Origin: RYN-230 sp963834515
Lineage (GTDB): Bacteria > Actinomycetota > Actinomycetes > Streptosporangiales > Streptosporangiaceae
NCBI GenBank assembly: GCA_963834515.1
Contig: CAWICB010000007.1
Location: 1,798,001-1,862,000 of the forward strand
DNA length: 64,000 nucleotides
Direction of reading: 5' to 3'
Part shown: in pieces, positions 8,913 through 16,590 of the stretch
Position numbering within the stretch: the stretch's first letter is position 1
Layout of the letters: every line of letters begins with the position of its first letter
Position numbers and translations under genes: made by a program
The notes under the pieces: generated by a model
What the model was told of the DNA's origin: nothing
What the model saw: the letters and a program-made list of their open reading frames with translations, nothing else
The model's database searches: none

Positions 8913-10423
8913 AAGCCTTTCTCATGCACGATGGGGCGGACTTCGGCCTGGCCGCCGATCCGCCGCCGCTGTCCGCGGACCTGGCCCAGGACCTGGAACT
9001 GGGCACGCTGTGGAACGCCATGGCGGCCGGCGACGAGTTCCTGTTCGACGTGGCGCAGCGGGCCATCCGCAATGGGCTGACCGATCCGGGAGCCATCGCC
9101 TACCGGCAGGAGATCCTGGCCGACTGCCTGGCCAGCCCGGCGGTGGTCAGGGGGTTGTATGACCTGGCGGTGAGTGCGGTGGAAGGTGAGCGGAAAGTCT
9201 TCTTCGGCCTGTTCTTCCGCGATTCCCCCGACGTCATCCTGCACCGGTCGGTGCAGGTCCTGGACTTCTTCACCGGCCACCTCAGGACGCTGCGGGCAGT
9301 AGCCCGCGAGCAGGCCGGGAACTTCAGCTCGGCTGGGTTCAGCCAGCTGTTCGCGATGCTCGGCACCGAGCTCAGCGACGACTACTTCGCCGAGATCGGC
9401 AACCACCTGAGCACGCTCCGGTTCCGCCGCGGGACGCTGATCAGTGCGCAGCTGGGCACTGGTAACAAGGGCACCGGCTATGTGCTGCGCAAGCCCCGCG
9501 AGCAGAGCTGGATGGAACGTCTGCCGCTGGGCGGGCACGACGGTTACAGCTTCCAGATCGCCGACCGGGACGAAGCCGGCCTGCAGGCCCTGTCCAGGCT
9601 GCTGGGCCAGGGCACCAACCTGGTCGCCAATGCGACCGCCCAGTCCGCCGACCACATTCTCAGTTTCTTCCGTATGCTCCGGGCCGAGCTGGCCTTCTAC
9701 ATCGGCTGCCTCAACCTGCACGACCGGCTGACCGGGCTGGGCGAGCCGGTTTGCTTCCCGGTCCCCCGGCCAGGCCGCCAGCCGGCCTGGTCCGCCCGCG
9801 GACTGTACGACCCGTGCCTCGCGCTGCACACCGGCGCGGCCGTGGGCGGCCACGATGTGCAGGCCGACGGGAGGTCACTGATCATGATCACCGGCGCCAA
9901 CCAGGGCGGCAAGTCCACGTTCCTGCGCAGCGCGGGCCTGGGCCAGCTGATGATGCAGGCCGGCCTGTTCGTGGCCGCGCACGAGTTCGAGGCCGACGTC
10001 CGCGATGGCATCTTCACCCACTACAAGCGGGAAGAAGACGCCACTATGCAGGGCGGCAAGCTCGATGAGGAGCTATCCCGGATGAGCCGCATCGTCAACC
10101 AGATCAGCCCGGATTCCCTCATCCTGTGCAACGAGTCATTCGCCTCGACCAACGAGCGGGAGGGCTCCGAGATCGCCCGGCAGATCACCCGGGCCCTGCT
10201 GGCCCGCGGGGTCAAGGTCTGCTACGTGACGCACCTGTTCGATCTGGCCGACGGCTTCCACCAGCAGAACCTGCGGACGGCGCTGTTCTTGCGCGCTGAG
10301 CGGCAGCCGGACGGGCAGCGGACATTCCGCATCACCGCCGGGGAGCCGCGGCCTACCAGCCACGGCGAAGACGTCTACCGGCGCATCTTCGCCGCAGAAC
10401 TGGACCAGTCAGCGATCGGCTGA
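8909..10423 (+). CDS. MutS-like ATPase, second of a tandem pair
   Basis: 504 residues from a GTG at 8909 that overlaps the previous stop codon (GTGA). Overall plan as in its neighbour: helical core, then an ABC ATPase with Walker A ITGANQGGKSTFLRSAG, and a Walker B region LILCNESFASTNEREG again with Asn-Glu in place of Asp-Glu. The block FTHYKREEDATMQGGKL parallels FTHFEREEDITTRHGKL in the partner, showing the pair arose by duplication. A His switch follows in CYVTHLFDLADG. No recognition domain. It converges with the dynamin-like gene (23 bases between stops). Family membership is clear; biological role is not. Confidence 0.85.
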   Translation: MKAFLMHDGADFGLAADPPPLSADLAQDLELGTLWNAMAAGDEFLFDVAQRAIRNGLTDPGAIAYRQEILADCLASPAVVRGLYDLAVSAVEGERKVFFGLFFRDSPDVILHRSVQVLDFFTGHLRTLRAVAREQAGNFSSAGFSQLFAMLGTELSDDYFAEIGNHLSTLRFRRGTLISAQLGTGNKGTGYVLRKPREQSWMERLPLGGHDGYSFQIADRDEAGLQALSRLLGQGTNLVANATAQSADHILSFFRMLRAELAFYIGCLNLHDRLTGLGEPVCFPVPRPGRQPAWSARGLYDPCLALHTGAAVGGHDVQADGRSLIMITGANQGGKSTFLRSAGLGQLMMQAGLFVAAHEFEADVRDGIFTHYKREEDATMQGGKLDEELSRMSRIVNQISPDSLILCNESFASTNEREGSEIARQITRALLARGVKVCYVTHLFDLADGFHQQNLRTALFLRAERQPDGQRTFRITAGEPRPTSHGEDVYRRIFAAELDQSAIG

Positions 10424-10446
10424 GGGCCATGCCCCGGGAGGCGCGC

Positions 10447-12156
10447 TCACCTGGCCGCATCGAGAAGGACGTCGATACGGTCCAGGGCCTGCTCCCGGGT
10501 GGTCAGCTCCCGGTCCTGCTGCGCGGTCTCACCGGCGGTAGCTTCCCACCGGGCCGTGGCGGTATGCAGCGCGTGCTCCAGGCGGCCGGTGCCCTCGGCG
10601 TAGCGGGCGGCCACCGCCCGGACCAGCTGGCGGGTGGCTTCAGCCAGCCGGTACTGCAGATCTGCCCGCGCCCGGCCGATCTGCCGGGGCACCAGCTCAG
10701 CGGTCTCCCGGCGCAGGTAGGCTCGGGCGCGGCGCTGACCGGTCTGCCCCGGAAGGTGCCGCCGGACGGCGCCCGCCAGTAGCTCGGTCTGCCCCGGCTC
10801 CGCTGCCGCGACGTAAAAGAAGCGCAGGTCGGGGGGCAGCCGCTCGGCGCCTGCGGGCAGGGTGAGGGCCAGGCCGAGCAGGCCGGCGGCGGCCGCCCGG
10901 ACGGCAGCCAGCTCAGCCTGCAGGTCATCGATCATCCGCTGATCCAGCCGGGCCAGACCGTCCTGCAGCCGCGCGGCCTGCTGCTGGCGCCATGCTTCGG
11001 CGACCGCCACGGCCAGTTCGGCCAGCCGGGCCCGCCCGGAGCGCTCGATCTCGGCTGCGCTGGCCGACGGCAAGGGGCCGTCCAGCAGCGCCGCCAGCTC
11101 ACCCGTGACCTGGCCGGTCCGGTCCCGGGCCGCCCGCTGGGCGGCCTCGTTCAGCTCCGCGAGCATCCGGGCCGACTCGGCCCGGACCAGGTCAGCCGCA
11201 TCCTGACCGCGCTCGGCCACCGCGGCCAGCCGGGCGGCGAACGCCTCCACCTGGCCGGCCGCGTCCCCGCTGCGCAGCTCGGCGGCCCGGCGCGCCAGCG
11301 CCGCCTCATCGCGCAGCGCAGCGGCCAGCCGGCGCGCATGCCCGGCCGCCGACCGCCGCACGTCAGACATCCGCCGCTGATCCAGATAGGCGGTGAAGTC
11401 GGCCTGGAGCACCGCGAAGCCAGGGTCGTGGCCAGCTGTCAGCGCCGCCCGGGCCGACACCGGGTAGACCTGCACCGGCCGCCCAGCCACTTCGGCCGCC
11501 ACCCGGCCGGTGAACTCCAGGGCCTCGGCCAGGTCAGCCGGCCCGAGATAGTCGGCCTTATTCAGCACCACGAACATCCGGACCGACCGGGCCGCCACCC
11601 GGGCCATCAGCTCCCGCTCGCTGGCCGACACCGGCGGGTCGGCGGTCAGCACGAATACCGCGGCGTCCATGGTTTCCAGGGCCGCCTCGGCCGCGCTGGT
11701 GTTGTGCGCGTAAACCGAGCCGATGCCGGGAGTGTCCACCAGCTCGGCGCCCCGGGCCAGAACTGGCGCATCGATCCGCACCGTCACCGAGCTGACGTTG
11801 CGGCGGTTGCCCGGGTTATGGCGTTCGGTAACCAGATCGTCGAGCGCGGACAGTGGGCAGCTTTCCGCGTGACCGTCGGCGAAGACCACGCTGACCTGTT
11901 CGTCCTGGCCGTACCGGACGGTGGTGGCCAGCGCGGTCAGCGGGGTGACCCCGGCGGGCAGCACGACCCGGCCCAGCAGGGCGTTCACCAGCGTGCTCTT
12001 GCCCCGCTTGGCCTCCCCGGCGACCAGCACCCGAAGCCGCGCCTCCCGGAGCCGGCCGCGCACCGCGTCGAGCACCGTCCGGTCATCCGCGGTGCCCAGT
12101 ACGGCCAGCTCAGCCAGGGCCGCCAGCAGCGGATCGGAGCCTGGAGCGCTGCTCAA
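10447..12156 (-). CDS. dynamin-like GTPase, coupled to the Ehr-like complex operon
   Basis: 569 residues. The GTPase domain (about 40-260) has P-loop VAGEAKRGKSTLVNALLG, a Thr switch (PAGVTPLTALATTVRYG), DTPGIGSVYAHNT and NKADYLG, the set seen in bacterial dynamin-like proteins. The rest is long, Ala/Arg-rich helix consistent with stalk and membrane-remodelling regions. The predicted start is TTG at 12156, overlapping the stop of the HyfB-like gene as TTGA, so it reads as the last cistron of the membrane-complex operon. Such GTPases reshape or protect membranes; a link to a respiratory-type complex is not one I know as standard. The TTG start is inferred from the overlap and the absence of a better one. 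Confidence 0.85.
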   Translation of the reverse strand: MSSAPGSDPLLAALAELAVLGTADDRTVLDAVRGRLREARLRVLVAGEAKRGKSTLVNALLGRVVLPAGVTPLTALATTVRYGQDEQVSVVFADGHAESCPLSALDDLVTERHNPGNRRNVSSVTVRIDAPVLARGAELVDTPGIGSVYAHNTSAAEAALETMDAAVFVLTADPPVSASERELMARVAARSVRMFVVLNKADYLGPADLAEALEFTGRVAAEVAGRPVQVYPVSARAALTAGHDPGFAVLQADFTAYLDQRRMSDVRRSAAGHARRLAAALRDEAALARRAAELRSGDAAGQVEAFAARLAAVAERGQDAADLVRAESARMLAELNEAAQRAARDRTGQVTGELAALLDGPLPSASAAEIERSGRARLAELAVAVAEAWRQQQAARLQDGLARLDQRMIDDLQAELAAVRAAAAGLLGLALTLPAGAERLPPDLRFFYVAAAEPGQTELLAGAVRRHLPGQTGQRRARAYLRRETAELVPRQIGRARADLQYRLAEATRQLVRAVAARYAEGTGRLEHALHTATARWEATAGETAQQDRELTTREQALDRIDVLLDAAR

Positions 12157-14282
12157 TGCACCGCGGTGACGACGGCGATCAGCGCGATCAGGGCGATCAG
12201 CATGTAGGCCAGGTAGGCGTCGAGGCGGCCGGACTGCAGCCGCTTGGCCAGCCGGACCAGGCGCAGGAACGGGCGCCGCACCGGGCGGTAAAGATACTGC
12301 TCGACGACCTCGATCACGTCGGACCGGTACCAGATGTGCGCGCCGGGCGTGGCTGCCCCGTCCGGCTCACCGGGCTCCAGGACAGCCTCCGCACCGGGCT
12401 CCAGGGCAGCGTCCGCACCGGGCGGCGAGACGGCTTCCGCTTCGCTGGCCGGCTGGTGGGCACCGCCGATATCGCGTACTTCCGCCTGGGTATGCAGGGC
12501 GGCGGCGAGAACCCGGCGGGTCGGGTTGGCGAAACCAAACGCGGTGTAGCTGTCCCGGCCAGACACCCCGGCGGTGGCGGACAGCCACGGCTGGACGCGG
12601 CGGACCCGGAATAGCCGGCCACCGGAGATCGCCCAGGTCACCACGATCACCAGGCCGAACAGGGCGGGCATGACCAGCCAGAGCCAGGACGGCGACAAGA
12701 TCGAGAACCCGGCGAAGACCGGCTGCAGCACCCAGGGGGAATGCAGTGCGCCCATGACCGCGCTGGCCGGCACGACTGGGGACAAGCCGACTGCGATGAC
12801 CCGGATCTCGAGCGGGGTCAGCGCGGCGACCGCCAGGCAGGCCACGGCGAGCAGGACGACGCCGGCCCGGCCTACCGGGCCGTAGTCCCGTGGGCCGGGC
12901 GCTCCGCTGGGCTCCGGCTTGCCCAGGACAACCAGGCCGACCACGCGGACGAACGTCACGCCGGCGAAGCCGGCCGTCAGCGCGACCGCCGCGCCGGTGA
13001 CGGCCAGTACCAGGCGGTCGCCGAGACCAGGGACCCGGAACTGCTGCATGAGCGCTTCCAGCAGGAACCACTCGGACACGAACCCGGCCGTGGGCGGGAG
13101 CCCGGCCAGGGTCAGGCTGCCGATAGCCAGCCCGGTGCCGCTCCACGGCCGCCGCCGCACGGTTCCGCGCAGGTCATCCATATTGTCACGGCCGTCAGCC
13201 GCCTGGATCTGGGCGCTGCTGGTGAACAGCAGCGACTTGGCGATCGTGTGCGCGACGATCTGCAGCGTCGCGGCGAGCAGCCCGACGGCCAGCAGCCCGC
13301 GGTCGTGGCTGGCCGCGCCGACCAGGCCCACCCCGAAGCCGGCCAGGATCAGCCCGGAGTTCTCCACGCTGGAGTAGGCGATGACCCGCTGCAGCCCGGG
13401 CTGCACCGCGGCCTGGGCGATGCCGAGCACGGCGGTCAGCCCGGCCAGCACCAGCAGCACCCCGGTGACCCCGGCCGGTGGCGGCCCAAGCAGCGCCAGG
13501 GTCCGCCACAGGCCGTAAAAGCCCACGTTGACCGCCACGCCGGCCATGATGGCGCGGGCCGGGCCGGTGGCCGCGGCGTAGCCGCGGGGCAGCCAGACCT
13601 GGAACGGCACCAGCCCGACCTTGATCACGAAGCCGAGCAGCAGCAGCACCTCGGCCGCGGAGCGCAGCCCTCCCGGGGACACGTGGGCCAGCGAGGTCAG
13701 CGCCAGCGAGTGCGCCCGGCTGGCCAGCAGCAGCAGGCCAGCCAGCAGGCACACCCCGCTGACCCGGCCGAAGACCAGGGTGATCAGCGCGGACGCCGGG
13801 CGCCTGGGCCGCTCCCGGCGGAACCCGGCCAGCAGGTAGAACGCGAGCGTGACCGACTCCCAGGCGAACAGCAGCGTGAACGCGTCGGTAGCGGTGAGCA
13901 CCACGGCGACCGCGCCGAGGGCCAGCGCGTACGCCGCGGCCAGGCCGCGGCGCCGCGGGCCGCGGGGGCTTGGCGCCCAGCTGATCAGGGCCAGCGAGAT
14001 GGGCACCGCAGCCGCGAACGCGATCAGCAGGAACAGGCCGGACAGCGGGTCGGCGGCCGGCCCGGTCGTGCCCGCACCGAGCAGCCCGGTCACCCGCAGC
14101 TCGACGGTCTGGCCCGCCAGTGCGGCGGCCCCAGCGGCCGCCAGGCAGGCCGATCCGGCCGCGCCGGCCAGATAGGGCACCGGGAGCAGCCGCCGCCAGC
14201 GCACCCCGGCCAGCAAGTGGACGGCGGCGGCGAGGGCCAGCAGCACCAGGCCCGCGACGAGCACGGCCGAGAATGGCGTCAC
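12153..14282 (-). CDS. hydrogenase-4/complex I-like proton-channel subunit (HyfB/NuoL type)
   Basis: 709 residues from GTG 14282 (GTGA overlap with the previous gene). About 15 membrane segments with the antiporter-like signatures: Glu in AWESVTLAFYLLAG, Lys in GFVIKVGLVPFQVWLP, YSSVENSGLILAG and the His/Lys helix AHTIAKSLLF. These are the residues used for proton transfer in NuoL/M/N and HyfB. The C-terminal third contains an Ala/Glu/Pro-rich cytosolic insert followed by a final membrane helix. It is the large pump subunit of a membrane complex whose catalytic subunits (next entries) look redox-inactive. The upstream 31 codons in the open frame are shadow sequence of the preceding gene. Confidence 0.88.
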   Translation of the reverse strand: MTPFSAVLVAGLVLLALAAAVHLLAGVRWRRLLPVPYLAGAAGSACLAAAGAAALAGQTVELRVTGLLGAGTTGPAADPLSGLFLLIAFAAAVPISLALISWAPSPRGPRRRGLAAAYALALGAVAVVLTATDAFTLLFAWESVTLAFYLLAGFRRERPRRPASALITLVFGRVSGVCLLAGLLLLASRAHSLALTSLAHVSPGGLRSAAEVLLLLGFVIKVGLVPFQVWLPRGYAAATGPARAIMAGVAVNVGFYGLWRTLALLGPPPAGVTGVLLVLAGLTAVLGIAQAAVQPGLQRVIAYSSVENSGLILAGFGVGLVGAASHDRGLLAVGLLAATLQIVAHTIAKSLLFTSSAQIQAADGRDNMDDLRGTVRRRPWSGTGLAIGSLTLAGLPPTAGFVSEWFLLEALMQQFRVPGLGDRLVLAVTGAAVALTAGFAGVTFVRVVGLVVLGKPEPSGAPGPRDYGPVGRAGVVLLAVACLAVAALTPLEIRVIAVGLSPVVPASAVMGALHSPWVLQPVFAGFSILSPSWLWLVMPALFGLVIVVTWAISGGRLFRVRRVQPWLSATAGVSGRDSYTAFGFANPTRRVLAAALHTQAEVRDIGGAHQPASEAEAVSPPGADAALEPGAEAVLEPGEPDGAATPGAHIWYRSDVIEVVEQYLYRPVRRPFLRLVRLAKRLQSGRLDAYLAYMLIALIALIAVVTAVH

Positions 14283-15079
14283 CGGGAGCCCCCTTCCCGG
14301 GCGGGCAGCCGCCCCAGGGCGAGCAGCAGCGCGTACAGGATGCTGAACGGGCTGGGCGGCGACCCGGGCAGCCAAACGTCAACCGGGACGATGCCGCCGA
14401 TCCCGCCCGCCGTGGCGTAGGACGGGCCCGGCAGCCCGCCGCTGACCGCGTCGGTGCCGACCGCGATCACCACCTTGGGATGCGGCATGGCGTCGTAGGT
14501 CTTCTGCAGCGGCTCGATCATGCCGCGCGCCCCGGCGCCGGTGACCAGCAGCACGTCCGCGTGCCGCGGGCTGGCGGTGAAGAACATGCCGAGCCGGTGG
14601 ATGTCGTACACCGGGTTCAGCAGGGCCAGGATCTCCCACTCCTCAGTGCCGTCCGACCCCGCGTCGGCGTGCCGCAGATGGACCGACCGGCGCAGCGCCC
14701 GGGTCCGGGCGCGCAGATCGCTGCGCACCTCGGCCAGCCGCCCTGGTGTCTCAGCGACCGGCGGGACGACCAGGCCGGTGCGGCTGAGCGCCGCGCTGCC
14801 CGGGCCGTGCTGCCAGCCGAACCGGTCCGGCTGGGCGGCCACGCACCGGCCGCACTGGATGCAGCGGCCCTGATCGACCGAGACCGCGCCCTGGTCATCC
14901 TGGCTGATCGCGCCAGCTGGGCACAGCCCGGCCAGGGTGCCCTGGCCGGGCGGGGCGGGTGGCTGGCGGCCCGGGGCCAGCACGGTAGCCGGTCCCCGGG
15001 TGCTGGCCGCGTACTCGTCGGGCCGGGCGGGCCACCTGGTGGTGAGCACGCCGTTGCGCAGGCCGCGTAGCGCCCACAC
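14279..15079 (-). CDS. fused ferredoxin-like (NuoI/HyfH)-small subunit (NuoB/HyfI) protein lacking proximal-cluster cysteines
   Basis: 266 residues. Residues 1-95 resemble a NuoI/HyfH ferredoxin: GLCPAGAIS gives one Cys (53) and CIQCGRC gives three (73, 76, 79), just enough for one [4Fe-4S] cluster in place of two. Residues 130-260 are a NuoB/HycG-type small subunit (SPRHADVLLVTGAGARGMIEPL), but every ligand of the proximal cluster is gone: the CxxC site reads SDGTEEWE, the GxCG site GTDAVSGG and the PGCPP site PGSPP. The annotated start is GTG 15079; an ATG at 15100 overlapping the upstream stop (ATGA) is in frame but meets a TAG seven codons later. Likely a structural or ferredoxin-docking subunit, not a hydrogenase small subunit. 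Confidence 0.8.
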   Translation of the reverse strand: MWALRGLRNGVLTTRWPARPDEYAASTRGPATVLAPGRQPPAPPGQGTLAGLCPAGAISQDDQGAVSVDQGRCIQCGRCVAAQPDRFGWQHGPGSAALSRTGLVVPPVAETPGRLAEVRSDLRARTRALRRSVHLRHADAGSDGTEEWEILALLNPVYDIHRLGMFFTASPRHADVLLVTGAGARGMIEPLQKTYDAMPHPKVVIAVGTDAVSGGLPGPSYATAGGIGGIVPVDVWLPGSPPSPFSILYALLLALGRLPAREGGSR

Positions 15080-15096
15080 CTAACCGGTCACCCCGC

Positions 15097-16590
15097 TCAT
15101 CTCGCCACCCCGGCCACGGACAGCCCGAAGCTGGCCTCGATGAACGGGAAGTCGGTCAGAATGTCACCGGCGAACACCTCGTGCATGAGGACCAGGTTGT
15201 GGAACGAGGCGGAGCGGGCCCGGCAGCGGGTGATCCGCCCGCCGGACACGGTCACGTCGTACAGCACCTCACCCTGTGGCGCTTCCGCCCAGCCCACGTC
15301 GCGCCCAGCCACGACGTCGCACGGCACCCGGAGCGGCCCACTGACCGTTCCGCTGCCCGCCCCGGCCAGTTCGTCGGCCGCCTGCCGCAGCAGGCGGAAG
15401 GACTGCGCGAGCTCCGTGACCCGGACATCCAGCCGGGCCAGTGCGTCACCGTCCGGCCGGCTGGCGGCGCGCACAGCCAGGGATCCGTACCCGTCGTAAG
15501 GCCGGGCCTGCCGCGCGTCGTCGGTAACCCCGGACGCCCGGCCGATCGGGCCGAGCGCGCCGTGCTCCCGGGCCCGGTCCGGGGTGAGCGGCCCGGTCCG
15601 GCGCAGCCGGTCCAGGAACGACGCGGTGCCGGTCAGCTCGCGCAGGTCGGCGCTGACCCGCCGGTCGAACTCGCCGACCGCCGCGAGCAGGTCGCCGGGC
15701 GCGAGCATGGGGGCCGCGCCGACCCCGCCGGGGACGGCCACGCCGCGGCCGAACCTGCTGCCACACAGCTGGCTGACCACGCGGAGCACCTGTTCCTTGT
15801 GCCAGCCGAACCGGGCCGTCGCCACGGCCAGGCCAGCGCCGTCGGCCAGCCGGACGATGACGTCGAGGTGGCAGGCCAGCCGCTCCAGCTCGGCGTGCAC
15901 CACCCGGACCAGGCCTGCGGCCCATGGCACGTCGGCGCCGGCCATCCGCTCCACAGCGTGACAGTAGGCCAGCGTGTGCGCGACGGTGGCGATCCCCTCG
16001 GTCCGCTCGGCCAGCAGCACACCGTCAGCGATCGTCATGCCCTCGAACCGCTTCTCGATACCGCGGTGCTTGTAGAACACCCGCATGTTCAGGTGTGGGA
16101 TGTCCTCGCCCGGGGTCTCCACCAGGTATTCGATGGACTCGACGACCCCGGAGCGCACCGGGCCGTGCGGGATGGTGAACAACCCGGGCCCAGCCACATG
16201 ACTGGGCAGCACCTCGGGCACCCGCTCGGCGGCGGCCGGCTGGCTGCCGCTGCCTGGCCGGGGCGGGTCGCCAGCCGTGGCCAGAATCAGCGGCTGGGGG
16301 CGGGGATGACCGTCCGGGACGATGCCGAACATGTCGCGGATCTCCCGCTCATACCAGAACGCCGCGCCCAGCCGCGGGGTCAGCGCCGGGTAGCTCACCG
16401 TCCCCGGTGGCAGCAGCGCCTGCCACGTCTCCAGGCCGGCCCGGCCGGCCAGGTGCGTGGTCAGCAGCAGGCCATCCGGGCGGGCCGTCCCGAACAGGTC
16501 CGCGAACCGGCCGCCCGCCGCCACCCGGCGGGTCACCTCATCCCACAGGGCTGGCACGCTGCCCAGCACGGTGCCGGTGTCCGTCACCAT
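15097..16590 (-). CDS. HycE/HyfG (NuoC-NuoD) like large subunit without NiFe ligands (Ehr type)
   Basis: 497 residues from ATG 16590 (TGATG junction with the previous gene). Residues 1-110 match NuoC/HycE N-terminus (GAAFWYEREIRDMFGI), the rest NuoD/HycE (HLNMRVFYKHRGIEKRFEG). In a [NiFe] enzyme an RxCGxC motif follows; here it is RTEGIA (E198, A201). The C-terminal CxxC is also replaced: the protein ends DFPFIEASFGLSVAGVAR. No Ni-Fe centre can be bound. This loss of both motifs is the hallmark of 'energy-converting hydrogenase related' (Ehr) complexes, whose function is not established. The open frame continues upstream but that part is shadow of the HyfF-like gene. Confidence 0.87.
   Translation of the reverse strand: MVTDTGTVLGSVPALWDEVTRRVAAGGRFADLFGTARPDGLLLTTHLAGRAGLETWQALLPPGTVSYPALTPRLGAAFWYEREIRDMFGIVPDGHPRPQPLILATAGDPPRPGSGSQPAAAERVPEVLPSHVAGPGLFTIPHGPVRSGVVESIEYLVETPGEDIPHLNMRVFYKHRGIEKRFEGMTIADGVLLAERTEGIATVAHTLAYCHAVERMAGADVPWAAGLVRVVHAELERLACHLDVIVRLADGAGLAVATARFGWHKEQVLRVVSQLCGSRFGRGVAVPGGVGAAPMLAPGDLLAAVGEFDRRVSADLRELTGTASFLDRLRRTGPLTPDRAREHGALGPIGRASGVTDDARQARPYDGYGSLAVRAASRPDGDALARLDVRVTELAQSFRLLRQAADELAGAGSGTVSGPLRVPCDVVAGRDVGWAEAPQGEVLYDVTVSGGRITRCRARSASFHNLVLMHEVFAGDILTDFPFIEASFGLSVAGVAR

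Noticed and set aside
12741..14420. Long plus-strand frame of 559 codons
   Set aside because: Mirror frame of the HyfB-like gene, repetitive Gln/Gly/Arg composition typical of antisense frames.
15076..15100. UAG recoding (amino-acid insertion) in the HyfHI-like gene
   Set aside because: No support for a recoding system in the window; reinitiation at the adjacent GTG or a sequence error explains it more simply.
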